DNA of 64,000 nt, taken from positions 62,001-126,000 of the forward strand of contig JAUCBJ010007053.1 in the NCBI GenBank assembly GCA_032718475.1. Direction: 5' to 3'. Position numbers and translations under genes: made by a program. The DNA is from Nemertoderma westbladi (lineage: Eukaryota > Xenacoelomorpha > Nemertodermatida > Nemertodermatidae). Under the pieces are notes generated by a model, which worked only from the letters and a program-made list of their open reading frames with translations, was not told where the DNA came from and did no database searches. Below, one piece after another: positions 23,183 to 36,300 of this stretch; position 1 is the stretch's first letter; the number at the start of each line of letters is the position of its first letter.

Positions 23183-25370
23183 AACCAATATAAAACGTAA
23201 TTACACTATGTACATGTACAACTTTACCGAGAGTGTGACAATGTCCGACTCAACGATAAAGATATAATGTACAGAACAATTTAATATAAAACGTAATTAC
23301 AGTATAAATAGTAAATAATTAATAAACTAATAACTTACTGTAGGACTATTGTACCTATTTTTACATTGCACACGGAGGTGAGATTTAACTGCAGATTTAA
23401 AAGAATGTTGATTATCTAGGTTTTTAATTTCATTAGGCAGAGCGTTCCAATTTTTAATACCGTTAAAAAAGATAGTATCAGATTCAAAGGATTTACAATT
23501 CGGGAGGTAGAAGTTTGAAGCACTAGCTCTGGTACTGTAAGAGTGTGTATCGCGTACTCTGTTGAATTTTTGTTTTAGGTAATTGGGACATTTACCATTA
23601 TACACTTTATGCACGTGGTTAAGGCGTAGCTGCTTAACTCTACTATCTAAGTTAAGTAGTCCAGATTCAGCTGGAGTTAGGTGGAGCCTTTAATAAATCG
23701 TACTACTTTATTCTGAGCTACTTGTAATTTACATTTAAGCTGTTTGGTTAAGTTAAGTAACTTGCGGGAGTCGGTGTTTAAAATATTTTTATTTCTGTAT
23801 AGAAACCTAAGCCTACTGTTAACATTCGAGAAATATATTTTTCACTTTACTTTCTCCTGATAAGCAGTTATCCAATGTGGCGCCTCAATATTTAACTTCC
23901 TTTTTATTTTAAATCTTATGTCCATTACTAGTGACTTCAAACTTAGTTACCTTCTTTAACTTTCTTTTGGAACCAAACAAAATACTTTCAGTCTTACCGT
24001 AGTGAATGGATAGCTTATTATCAACCAACCACTCATTACAGGATTCTAGAACTGCACTTAACTTTTGGGAAATATGGATAGGATCTTTATGAGAGAAAAT
24101 AAGAGCACTGTCATCGGGATCTATACTACTTATCATATCATTTACATACAGTAGCATACAAAAAGCAGAGGACCTAATATACTACCTTGCGGTACACCAC
24201 AGGTAATCTCTTCTACAGTAGACTGCGATTTGCTAATGACTACAGTTTGACCTCTGTCTGACAGGTAGGACTTGAACCAGTCTATAGAACCTACACCCAT
24301 CAGGCCTAACTTACCAAGCAGAATTTCGTGATCTACAGTATCGAAAGCCTTTTGTAGGTCCAACATTACCATACCAGTATATAAACCCTTTGTGTTATTA
24401 CATCTAATTGTATCAGTTAAGTTAATAAGGCAGGTGTCTGTAGAATATGATTTACGAAAGCCGGACTGAAGTTCATAGATCAGATTTAGCCTACTAAGAA
24501 GTGCTTCCAGCTGTAGAAAAACAGAACGTTCTAGAATTTTAGATAGGTCTAGACCGGACTTTTTGAGGCTGATAGGCTAAGTAGATTTTGTAAAACGAAA
24601 TCCTCAGAAACGGGTTTTAAAAATAACTTTTCTGAATTTTGTAACTTTTCTAAATAAAAATTATTTAGAGTTTCGGACCCTATACTATATTTATTACTTG
24701 ATAACGGTAACTTCTTAACTAAATTAGAGGCAACGTTAGTAAAATAATTATTAACTAAATTACTAACTAGAGTATGATCATGAATCAGCTCACCGTTATC
24801 TTGCAGAACAATATTCGATTTAGATTTAAGGTTTTTATTACCGAAAGATTTTAGGGTAGACCATAGACTTTTAGGATTATCTTTATTCTCACTTATTTTG
24901 TTGTACAAATATTCTGATTTAGCTTTTTTTATTTCCCGTTGGACAAGGTTTCTATATTTGCAGTAATTATTATAATCAGCTGAAACACGGTATTTCCTAA
25001 ATTTATATAAATAGTTATCTCTTTCTCTGATATTACTAAGAATACCCGAAGTCATCCAGGGCTCAGTGCGTTGTTTAAGACTAATTTCTTTAATTGGTGC
25101 TACAGTATTAAGTGCCTTTAGAAATATATCTTTAAAAACAGTGTACGCAAGGTTAATGTCAGTGGTCTTAAAACAGGGTTCCCAGTCAGAATTAACTAAC
25201 AAACTTAAAAAGCGTTCCTTGCTGTAATATTTCATAGACCTAACTGTTACTGTTTTATGATCACCGAAAAAAGATTTTTGTGTCTTTCTTGTGCAAAAAA
25301 CTATAAAATGATCGCTTAGACCTATAGGTAAAACCCAGATTGAGAAATAATATCGGTAAATAGATATGGT
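23176..25370 (-). mobile_element. LINE-C: decayed jockey/CR1-like retrotransposon
   Basis: A minus-strand LINE with the end of the endonuclease (SDHFIVFC near 25305), RT blocks and a C-terminal segment ending at 23327. About 145 bp of 3' UTR follow (23176-23326). That UTR matches, in opposite orientation, the tail at 31340-31490, so the two belong to one family. The 3' end is cut off at the foldback with LINE-B. Confidence 0.85.
23327..25365 (-). pseudogene. LINE-C ORF2, endonuclease-reverse transcriptase, broken
   Basis: Fragments in several frames carry the linker (25235-24549), the [12 protein letters not shown] and [13 protein letters not shown] blocks (24372-24142), DDSALIF plus the following thumb-like part (24157-23909), and the C-terminal NGKCPNYLK...WNALPNEIK segment (23614-23327). 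Frameshifts or small deletions lie near 24545, 24150, 23900 and 23690. The jockey/CR1-like assignment rests on these blocks and on the style of the C-terminal segment. Confidence 0.8.
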
Positions 25371-27332
25371 TTTGGGATTTACTATTATAGAAAGAAGTTG
25401 AGATAGACGGTTTTTGGCAAAAATATAACTTGGTTTATTTTACTTGGTTAATTTGGTATAATTTCATCAAGGAATGACCGAGTTATTTGCGATCAAAAAT
25501 TAGAAGTCGACAGACAACTCCTTAATGGCACCCCTATGCTAAGGCTTCGCTCACTTCGTGGCTCGCGCCATAAACAATGAAAACCACGTTCATTCCTGCA
25601 TGCCGTATACTCATGTACACTGTCTGACTGTGGCTGTTGTACCTACTGTAACTGTACACTGCCATTTTTTTTTATTGATAGGCCAGTACAGCAGTAGGCA
25701 GATAGGCCTAACATGCCTAACTAATAAATAAATTCAATGGGCTGTGGCGTCTGGACGTGTGGGGTGGGTGCTTTTTGCTGTTGTGTCAGGGCATGTAGGC
25801 TATGATGTAAGTGCTATAGCGTTACTGCGTTATACTGTTATAGGCAGAGCGCAGAGGCAGATAAGATAGGTAGGCCTACTTTAGGTCTAGCAGTTTACAG
25901 GTTTACAGTGGTTTAGCGTCTAGCATCTAGTCTAGCAGTCTAGGCTAGGTCTGTACAAAGGCTGGGGATCGGGCTATATTAAGTTAGGCTATAATATAAC
26001 CATACCATACGGCAGCACGGTAGGCAGTAACCAGTAGGTCTATCTCAGTATCTGCCTATTGCTTAACCTGTTAACCATCAGACCATAGCTACCGCTACCG
26101 GTAGGCCAGGCAGCCAGGTAGGCATATCTGCGTATCCAGTATCACTGTATCAGCCAGGCTGCAAACCACCACTGCTGCACTGAACCCCGCACAACTGCAC
26201 AACGCCTGCGCACAATTTTTCAGCCGCGCAATATTGGACAATATATACCGCGCATACACAGAAAAAAACGCGCACACCTCATATTTTAACAAAAAAAAAC
26301 GAAAAACATAGGCCTAGGCCTATAGCCTACGCGAGCAAAATTTTTTCATTAACAATGCAAAATGAAAAAGAAACGCGAGCAAAACTCAAAGTGAGCGAAA
26401 TTTTGACATTTGAGCAATCTGACAATGCAAAATGCAAAGAAACGCGAGCGAAGCGAGCGAAATTTTTAGTGGCAAATAATTTTTCTCACTTTGCATGCAT
26501 GTAAACTTTTTTACACCTCATTCACCTGCAGACCTGTCCGCGCACTTTATGAGTTTTGATATTTTGCACAGATTACTGCGCACTTTTGTTGTCTTTCACA
26601 TAATTTCGCGCACTTTTATTTCAATTCCGCGCGGTTTTACAGTTTTACCGCGCACTATTTCAAATACGCGCACAACGCGTTACGATTTCAGATTTTTGCA
26701 CTTCATTTGCAGCCTGGCGTATCAGTACCGTTATTTACTTTTGTCTTTGCATTCCAGCATTCATATTTTACAAAGCAGCAAAGAGGGTCTCCATAACAGC
26801 ATAAGGACTGTACGTAAGTTGTCATTATATTTCACTGCACCCGCCTCAGCGCATGGCCATGCTGCCATGTCATCCCACAACCTAATTCTGTAATTATATT
26901 TGCTTTGTACCGTCTCTGTATATATCAACTCATTCCTCATCATTCTTCCTCATCAGGGTGGCCCAGGCCCAGGACCCACCGGTAACGCGTATTTCTGTAT
27001 TTAGCATAGATTTCCATCCAGCATACCAACCAATAAAAGCGCTTCTACTTTACCAGTTTACTATATAGGTAGGTAATTATATAAAAAAATATATTAAATT
27101 CAGAAATTGCATTTCATGCAGAATATAACAGTTGAATATTTATTACCGCCGGTGAGAATACCTACGGCAGTAAAGTAAAAAAAAAAAAGTTTAAGGCAGT
27201 TCCAAACAAAATCCGAAATATTCCTACTCTCTGCACCCTGCTTCATCTAAAAACGTATTTAATTTCTTTAAAATCTCTGTTAAGAAGACCATTCTTTTCT
27301 TTTTAATTTTGTTTCAATTTTCATATTTTTAG
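25371..27332. other. repeat-rich spacer, no gene seen
   Basis: This stretch includes many TAGGCCTA-type short motifs (25670-26340), a dispersed repeat (26345-26485) and a degenerate series of CGCGCACTTT blocks (26535-26680). It leads into the first exon at 27351. Short ORFs here show nothing recognisable. Confidence 0.45.
26345..26485. repeat. dispersed repeat with GAAACGCGAGCGAAGCGAGC core
   Basis: Two tandem-like copies of GAAACGCGAGC...GAAATTTT occur here. A related copy lies at 3553-3645, and an inverted fragment at 29018-29060. All carry the pattern GCGAAGCGAG(C/G)GAAATTTTT, and two continue GTGGCAAAT. Confidence 0.6.
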
Positions 27333-27350
27333 AATTAGAAAGAATATAAA

Positions 27351-30300
27351 ATGTTTGGCGACGATAATAACGATAACTCTCCAACTAATTGTGTCTCTAA
27401 TTGTTCGCAACATGGAATCTGCTACGAAAATGCTTGTTGGTGTGAGGTGAGTGAGAACTTATTTTTTGGATTATTTCACTGCAAAAATTGGCAACCAAAA
27501 CTGCTAAAACGGAACTTCATTGTGGTCCTTATTTAGTATTTTCAGTGTCTACAATGTTTCACATTCACTCTAGTACGGTATGAGAGCCTAATCCCAAATT
27601 TGGTACACAAATAATAAACTGAAACACCAGAGATACAGCACTAATGAGATATAGGCGATATTAACCTAACCGACTACCCGTTAGTCCTGTATGTATAATT
27701 TGTGTCTGTATGTATGTGTCTGTATGTAAAAATTAATTAGAGGGAAGCAGGACAATTCGGTCCCGGACAATTCGGTCCCGGACAATTCGGTCCCGGACAA
27801 TTCGGTCCCATTAATTTTGTGTTTTGGGACCGAATTGTCCGGGACAGAATTGTCCTACATCCTAAAAAAGAGAGTTTAAAAGGTCGGACACGGACACGAT
27901 GAAATAAATGGCAGTGAAATGAAATAAAAAGACGATAAAAACACTTGAGATCGGGGAAGGTCTAAAAAGTAAATAGAATAACTAAGAATAATATAAAATA
28001 AAATAAAAAGGCTCCATCGATCTGTTGAGGGAGTCTGAGAGAGAACCTCGTAGAGACCTTCAGAAAGGGCAGGGTCCATGGTCCCAAGGATGGAGGCCAT
28101 GTTGCCGATGAGAATGGCCATTAGGAGGCGTTGTAGGAGGAACTGATGCATTAGGGCAACGATTTTGAACATTTCTTCGGTGAAGATCGCGAAATTTCGC
28201 AAACGTCGCGTTTTTTTTGTTTTTTTTTGGCGTTTTTCGTGGTCAATGGCCTGCATCCAAATCTTAAGTTTTGTCTTGAGATGAAGGAACAGGGCCGCTT
28301 GCCCTTTCTTGAATTGGTTGTGACATGTGGGAGCCACGCACTTTCGGCTGCGTGGTACCGCAAGCCTACAGATACTGGGCTCGTTCTCAATGTCACTGCG
28401 TGCGCCCCTTAGTCTTACAAACGCGGTGTAGTTTGTGTTATGTTCCATCGTATTTTTAACGTCAGTAAGGGTGGGGACGGTTCCCAACTCCACACCGCTA
28501 TTGGGGAAGCTAAATACAACCACTGCTGTTCAAGCCGCTAGGGGGCGTGCGAGCAGTAGTCTTGGCGACGGGGTACCAGCGGTTGTTCCCCCAGAGGTCA
28601 CTGACTCGGTGGATCCTGCACCATCGCTGCCCTCTCTGAAACACCTTGTCCCAGATATTATGGCTTCTAACTGAGAATGAAATATGTATTCATTCAGAAC
28701 ATGAGAAGTGGCAACGGATGATGCGGTTAGAGATTTGGTCTATTTTGTCTAATGCTGCATGTGCAGTTGGATTCATCAATAGACCAATTCCACCATTGCC
28801 ATTATCATCTGCTGAATCGAGGGCGAGTCGCCAACCGCCCCCCATGTCCTTAATCAGAACCTCATCAGTCTGTCCAGTCTGCATTCGGTGCTCTTGAACA
28901 CCCACTGCGCTAAGAGAAAGTTCATCTGCCGTATGTTTAACCTATGCTATATTTTGCTTATGGTAATTACTAATTACTGTTTAAAAGAACAATAAAAGGA
29001 ATTCAAATTTGACAAAATTTCACTGAAAAATTTCGCTCGCTTTGCTCGCGTTTTTTTTACTTTTACATATTGTCAATTAAAATGCTTTTTAACGTAGCTG
29101 CATAGAGCAGTCGGGTCTATTGCAATATTAATTTGGGCAGCAGATTTTCACTGACGCACCCCAAACCTAAGTTTATAGAGTTTATAGTGTTGGTGCGGCG
29201 CTCTTTCAAATATTACCCGGCGCGGCGCAATTTTTATAAACTATCCTGCTATCCAGCGCACTTTTAGTAAGGATTCTGAGTCCACTAGGGCGCCAGGTAT
29301 TCCACTGCCTGACGTTCTTCCTCGCTAACCTCAAAGTCGACGAGGTTATCGATAGCTGCGAGACATTCAGAGAGTGGCTCCAGTACAAGAGTCCTTTGGA
29401 TGTTGCTGCGGCACTGTGTGGACAGTTGGTAGCTCATCCATCTTGCAGAATGCCATAAGCCCCCAAGATCGGAAAGCACTATCGGTTTCTTTCACACCAA
29501 TTGTCATATTTGTGCCACTCAATGCACGAAAACATGGCTCAGTTAGTAAATATGTACTGAAATAAAAATAAGTCTGTAGGATAGAGGTACCACATCGGAC
29601 CAAATCGGTACCACATCGGATCAAATCGGGATCAACTCGGACCTAATCACTACCACATCAGACCCAATCGGTACCACATGGTCCAGCGTCCAGGGATCCC
29701 AGACGACTCCACAGTCCATTCAGATTGGTGGAAGAATATGTTGCATGAATCCTCGGATCGCATATCGTGTTACTACAATGTCTCTTTCGATTGACAGTTA
29801 GATGTTCGGTGATAAAACGCCATGGAATTCTTAAACCGTACCACATCAGACCAAATCGGTACCACATCGGACCCAATCGGTACCACATCAGGCCCAAAAG
29901 GTATCACACCAGACTCAATTGGTACGACATCGGACCCCATGGGGACCACACCGGTCTCAACAAGGTTCCAAGCCAGACTCAAAGGGTAGTATCATGGGCC
30001 CAAAAGGTACCACCCTGGACTCAATTGGTACCACACACTGGTCTCCATAGGTTTCACACTAGACACAAAAGGAACCAGTCTGGACCAAAGGTACTGGTCG
30101 CAATCAGCACTACACTGCCACACAATAAATAAATAAATTTGAGAGATGTTTCACTTTGAGATTGCTACTGTATATTGGCATACATAGGAGAACTGCAGAA
30201 GCATCAAAGGCTTCACTAACTCTCAGCCAAAGGTGTGGTACTACATATACATACATGTACATACATTGTTCAGCTCAAAATGATTCAGATAGGGGGGGGG

Positions 30301-33300
30301 GGGGGGGGGGGGGGACTGGACGCAATACAAATTAATCTCTCTCCAGGGGAAATTCGACGCAAATAACAGCTGATTACTCTCAAAAATAAAACTGTAACCT
30401 GTTCTATTGTGTTTAGTTTATTGTTTTGGTTAAAATATCGTTCCACTGCAACCTGCTCCTTTCCCTAAATTGATCATTTAACATTGAGGCGGGATATTAA
30501 TTCGCCAAGGCGGGTTGTGCGTCCAGTCCCCCCCCCCCCCCCCCCGTCTCGATTTGTTGGTACCAATAGAAAGCTGCCATATAAGGATTCCAAATATGTA
30601 AAAACATTTGAATTTGGTTGGGAAACACCTGAGATATGGACATTCGAATTTTGCATGTATTTACTTCCCCTGCAGGCCATTTATTCTATTTAATAAATAA
30701 ACAATGTTCTAGAACATTTTGTTTATCCCATACGTAGCTGGGCAACAATGCAATACCTCTTTAATTATACTGTTACGTAGCTATCACCGCGAGGAACCAG
30801 AATGCATTTATAGACTATGTGGCGGGTCGGTAACCCCATACCACCTACTACACTGCCAGGAAAACATAAACTCTTTGACTCAATGGGCCACCGAAACCGG
30901 TTAACTACCCGGAGTTTCCCCTTTTTTACTTAAACATTTTAATTTATCATTTTATTTCATTATTGTGTAATTTTGTATATAGATTACTCCTATATATTGG
31001 ATTTTAATTGCCATAGCGTAATAATAAATAAAAATTACGTAGCTATTCATACATAAATAAGATGTTCTAGAATAAGGTATTTTTATTTAATAGAATGATA
31101 TATCCTCGCGCAGATGCAAAACCAAGCAACTTTTGAACGCTTATATCTCAGCTAATTCCCCCCAACCAAATTCAAATGTTTTTACATATTTGGAATCCTT
31201 GCGTGGGCGGGCAGCTTTCTATTGGTACCAAAAAAATCACTATAAGGTTGAGGAATGACTGTGCGGTAACTGGTGCTATAACGCCGGAGACACATTTTTA
31301 AACACTTGTAGCTAAAGATTGAAAGCAAAAATAAAAATTCTGGCTATTTATACTGTAATTACGTTTTATAATAAATAATTCTGTACATTACATCTTTATC
31401 GTTGAGTCGGGCATTGTCACGCTCTCGGTAAAGTTGTACATGTACATAGTGTAATTACGTTTTATATTGGTTTTAGGTTAGCGTATTGTAATATTGTATT
31501 TGTAACCAAGTAACATAAAGGACCCCCTTGGAAATAAGCTGCAAAGCTTTAGGGGTAATCCTATATGTTATGTTGGACAATACCTTTATACCGGTACATT
31601 GTTTGGTGTATTTGTTATTGTTTTTACATAATGTATAAATAAATCGATCTATCTACACCGGGATACGAGTTTTCTGTATTCCATAATGTACATTGTGTGA
31701 CGTAAGTAATGATTTCTACTAAATAAATTAAAATATTGCATCCTAAGTTTAAAACCCATAACCAAATATACCTGTAATGGAAATCAATTATGATATTAAA
31801 ACCAAATAGGGTAATGTGACACCTGTTGGGTTTCAATGAAAGTTTAAGGTTGGGGGGTTGAGGATCAAAATAAATAACATGTTTCTACTTCCCTGCATCA
31901 CTCTGCAAACTAATAAGCAATTAATTAATTTAATATAATTATCTAACTACTATTTACTCTGGGATTGCATTCTCTAGTTTCTGTCTGTAAACTTCGTGGT
32001 CATATAAAGTAGCTAGAAGTCCACCTTCGTTCTTTACATCCGTGTTAGAATCGTAAGTAATATAACCTCCCTTCAACGTTGTCATTTTACCACCCAACGC
32101 GTTTAGAATCGCGTTTCCCGAACAAATATCCCACTTCTTTATTAGAGTTACGTGTACGTAAGCGTCGGATGTTCCATCGAATAACGACAGAGTTTTATAT
32201 CCAGCTCCACCGGCCGGTATCACGGTAACAGAATCTCCGAACGATTTGGTCGCAACCTCCCGAACGGCCCCGGAGTGCGACCGAGACACTATAATCCTGG
32301 GAGGGGTGGATCCGTCTGGTTGCTCCGGGAGGTGCAGGTTGTTACTGTAACCCTGGTCGACCCAGGCCCAGTAGGTCTGCTCCGTAAACGGTTTGTAAAT
32401 GACCCCGGCTATAGGGGCCCCGTCCACCACTATGCACACCATCACCGTCACGTATTGCACCAGATTCTCTGTGTACTCCTGAGTAGCATCGAGGGGGTCT
32501 ATCCATAACGTTACCCTGGAGACATCCACGGGAGCCGCCGGAAAGTTCTGGAATTCCGGGAGAAATAAATTCGGCGCGCTCCTAGAAGATTTATCCTCGT
32601 CTTCCGAATGTTCCTCTGATATAAGTTTTACAGAAGGGAAGGATGTCTCGAACCCTTTAGTTATTATTTTGTGAGACTCTAGGTCCCCTCCAGTTAGAGG
32701 GTCGTTAGCCCCCTCTCTAGTCTTCCCTTTGCTCTGTTGCTGTAAATCATCTCCAACTCGAATCTCTCGAACTCTTTTTCCCGCTTGTTGCGCTAAATCA
32801 ACGCTCGCTGATAATAGTTCCCTAATGCTCACTGATGTTTCTGTGCTGATGGCAGACTTTCTCCCTTTTAGTAGGTATATGATCCCGAAACCCAGACATA
32901 TAACGATAATAAATACCCCCAATGGAGACGGCCGAACACTGTATGTGGCCATCGTGGTCGATGAATGAAGGCTATTTGAATGCTATTTCGTAAACATAGT
33001 TTATTTTTCAGTTGAGTTTACGTACAAAGTTTACAAAACGAAGTTGGAAAGTGTTCAGACTACTTCATACTACAGTCTGACAGTATACATACAGTAGGGT
33101 AGGCCTAATCTGCTAATGGGTACCGGTGTAACAGGAAAATATGCCCCCCCGGGAAATGTGCCCGGGGGGGGCATATTTTCCTAGGAAAAAATGCCCCCCG
33201 GGCAAATTTCCCTAGGAAAAAATGCCCCCCCCCCCTTAGGAAATTATGCCCCCCCCTGAATTATACAATAAACAAAACTTATTACTACTAAAACTTACAA

Positions 33301-36300
33301 AAATTATACAAAACAATAAACAGTCACTTTACCAAATGAAGGAAAGGAGCAGGTTACAGAGGCAGGCCTTTCTAACCAAAACAATAAACGATCATTTAAC
33401 TAATTGAGGGAAAGGAGCAGGTTACAGAGGCGGGATTTTCTAACCAAAACAATAAACAGTCACTTTAGCAAATCAGGGAAAGGAGCAGGTTACAGAGACG
33501 GGATTTTCTAACCAAAACAATAAACGATAACATTACCAATTGAGAGAAAGGAGCAGGTTACAGAGGCGGGATTTTCTAACCAAAACAATAAACAATCACT
33601 TTACCAAATCAGGGAAAGGAGCAGGTTACAGACTTAAAAAAGCTTGGAGCTGCTCGGCGCCCACACAACACCACACACTCGCACTGCTGTTATACCAGTA
33701 CTTACTACAGTAGCCTATACTGACTTAGATACTTCAGTATGCTGTTCTACATCCCTTACTGCCTTACCTGCTTACCTACCGGCAGACCGGTACCGTACTA
33801 TTCTTCCAACTATTACAAGTTCTGCAGTTGGTAGATTAAAAGTGGCTACCAGCAGACCGGTATCGTACCAGTTTTCAGACTTTTGAGGGGGGCTAATTTT
33901 CCTGAGGGGAGGCATTATTTCCTAAGGAGAAAATGCCCCCCCGGGCTAAATTTCCTAGGAAAAATTGCCCGGGGGGACATAATATCCTAGGAAATAATGC
34001 CCCGGGGGGCATATTCTAGGGGGGGCTGATTTCCTTGTGACACCGGTACTGTTTGCTGTAATAATATTTGTGTTATGAAGCTATTGTGCGGGTATATTAT
34101 TTATTATTTTTAAATCAATATTTTTATATAAAATATACCGCCTCCGTTTCTGTAGGCCTACAAAACAGTTATCAAACCAATAACTAGGGTGTAGTTATTA
34201 CTACAGTACATTACATACCGCACCAGCAATGTTATCCCGTAGCCGTATCCTATGCCCTATGGCTGTATAGTTAAATCTTGTGTGATTGCAGTGTCGGCAG
34301 GATGCCTAGATTTCCCACTGATCGCGATGGCAAGACAATTATGATTTGCCTAAGCCTAAAGACTGGCGTTATTATGGTTAATTACCCATCGACATGTAAC
34401 AAGGGAAATAAAGCTATTTTATTTCACGTGATGCGTAATATTATTCTTAAAATTGCCATTCCTCATTGCATCTCCTTTGAAGCGGCCGTGTGGTCGCCAG
34501 CGTGTTAAAACTGTAGCATTTCTATCGGCTGGGGTTACCTGCAATATGTATGTGCATGCGGTGCTGTCCGCTGACTACTGTAAGTACATCAAAAGCTACA
34601 TCAACGACAATATTGTTTCAGTTTTCATTACCTGCTATACATGTTGTAGTTAAGTACTTCATTTTACGATTCGTGTAAGAAAATTTATCAGAAGCATAAT
34701 ATGTAGAGTAGGTCTACGCTGATTCTTTTTGTAAGTGATTTGTTGTAGAATCAGATTTATGTATGCGCTGCATAAGTGAACACATATTGTAATGATAGTA
34801 CATATTATGTACAGTGGTTTACTGAAATTTTGTGAATACGGTTATTTATTAACTAAATGATATTGGGGGCCGTCCAAGTATGACGTCTGCACTTTTCTCC
34901 AAAATGTTGACCCCCTCCCTCCCCTAAATCAGATGTCATCAGATAGGCGTTGACCCACCCCCCTCCCCTAAATCAGATTTAAAAAAAATGTTCGCGTGCT
35001 AATCACTGAAACATGGTGACTGGTAACTGAAACAGAAGGTTGTGCTACGGGCCTTCTGGGGCTTCGAACAATTAAAATAGGCAAGCTAATTACTCTTCTG
35101 CTATATCTCTTCTAGCACCTATAAATGAACATGCTGACGTCAGATTTTGGCTGACCCCCTCCCCTCCCCTCATCAGCACGTCATCAGATTTTCCCAACCC
35201 CCCTCCCCACCCGAAAGTGCTGACGTCATACTTGGATGGCCCCTTGGCAATAACTATTGAAGATTCCAATAATCTAACCCCAATGTTGTAATACGTTTTA
35301 CTCTGACTCACCAGTACTCAATCGGACCAGCTGTCGTCACTGTTACTTAATATGCATTACAGGCAGTGTTACTAACCATATCCGTCGCACCAACGTTGTG
35401 AACCATCCGCCCACTTTATAATATTATCCAGCATTGTGGGGCGGGTCAGAACTGCGATCCATCAACGATAACTGTTATAATTATACTACATGTACTACAC
35501 TACTATATGGCTGTTTTACAAAAGTATGTCGGTTTGTGTGTCGGAAGCCAATATCAGAATATTAGAATATATAACTAGCCATAATATAATTGTAGTTTTT
35601 CGCTAAGATGGCTTCCAGATTCTGCTGCACGAAGTCCCCACTTCGTTTTTATTACACATAGACTAATATTTAAATTAACTTATCTTAGCAATCATCTATT
35701 AAACAGAGGTTGGTCGGTCGGTCGCTCGGTCGGTCGGCGGTCGGTCGGTCGGTCGGTCGGTCGGTCGGTCGGTCGGTCGGTCGGTCGGACGGTCGTATTG
35801 TAATCCTACTTTTTTTTTACAAATGTGGTCTCATTGATTAACCAAAAAAATCAATTAAAACTTTCAATATACATGATGCTATCACCAGCTAATATTACCA
35901 AGGCAACCCTATCAAACTGACCAACCATATCAAACTAACCCACCGTATCAAATTTACTGACCGTATCAAACTAACCCACCATATCAAATTGACCCACCGT
36001 ATCAAACTAACCCACCGTATCAAATTGTCCCACAATATCAAACTGACCCACCGTATCAAATTGACCCACGGTATCAAACTTACCCACCGTATCAAACTGA
36101 CCCACCGTATCAAACTGACCCACCGTATCAAACTGACACATCGTATCAAATTCACCAACCTTATCAAACTAACCCACATTATCAAACTGATCCACCGTAT
36201 CAGATTGACCCACCGTATCAAACTGACCCACCGTATCAAACTGAGCCACCGTATCAAATTGACACACCGTATCAAATTGACCCACCGTATCAAACTGACC

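Noticed and set aside
27876-28523. A 215-codon minus-strand ORF
   Set aside because: Its conserved-looking part is antisense to the Penelope-like fragment; nothing else is recognisable.
29206-29624. Overlapping minus-strand ORFs of 60-85 codons
   Set aside because: They have no recognisable domain and no splice structure, and the sequence is flanked by degenerate repeats.
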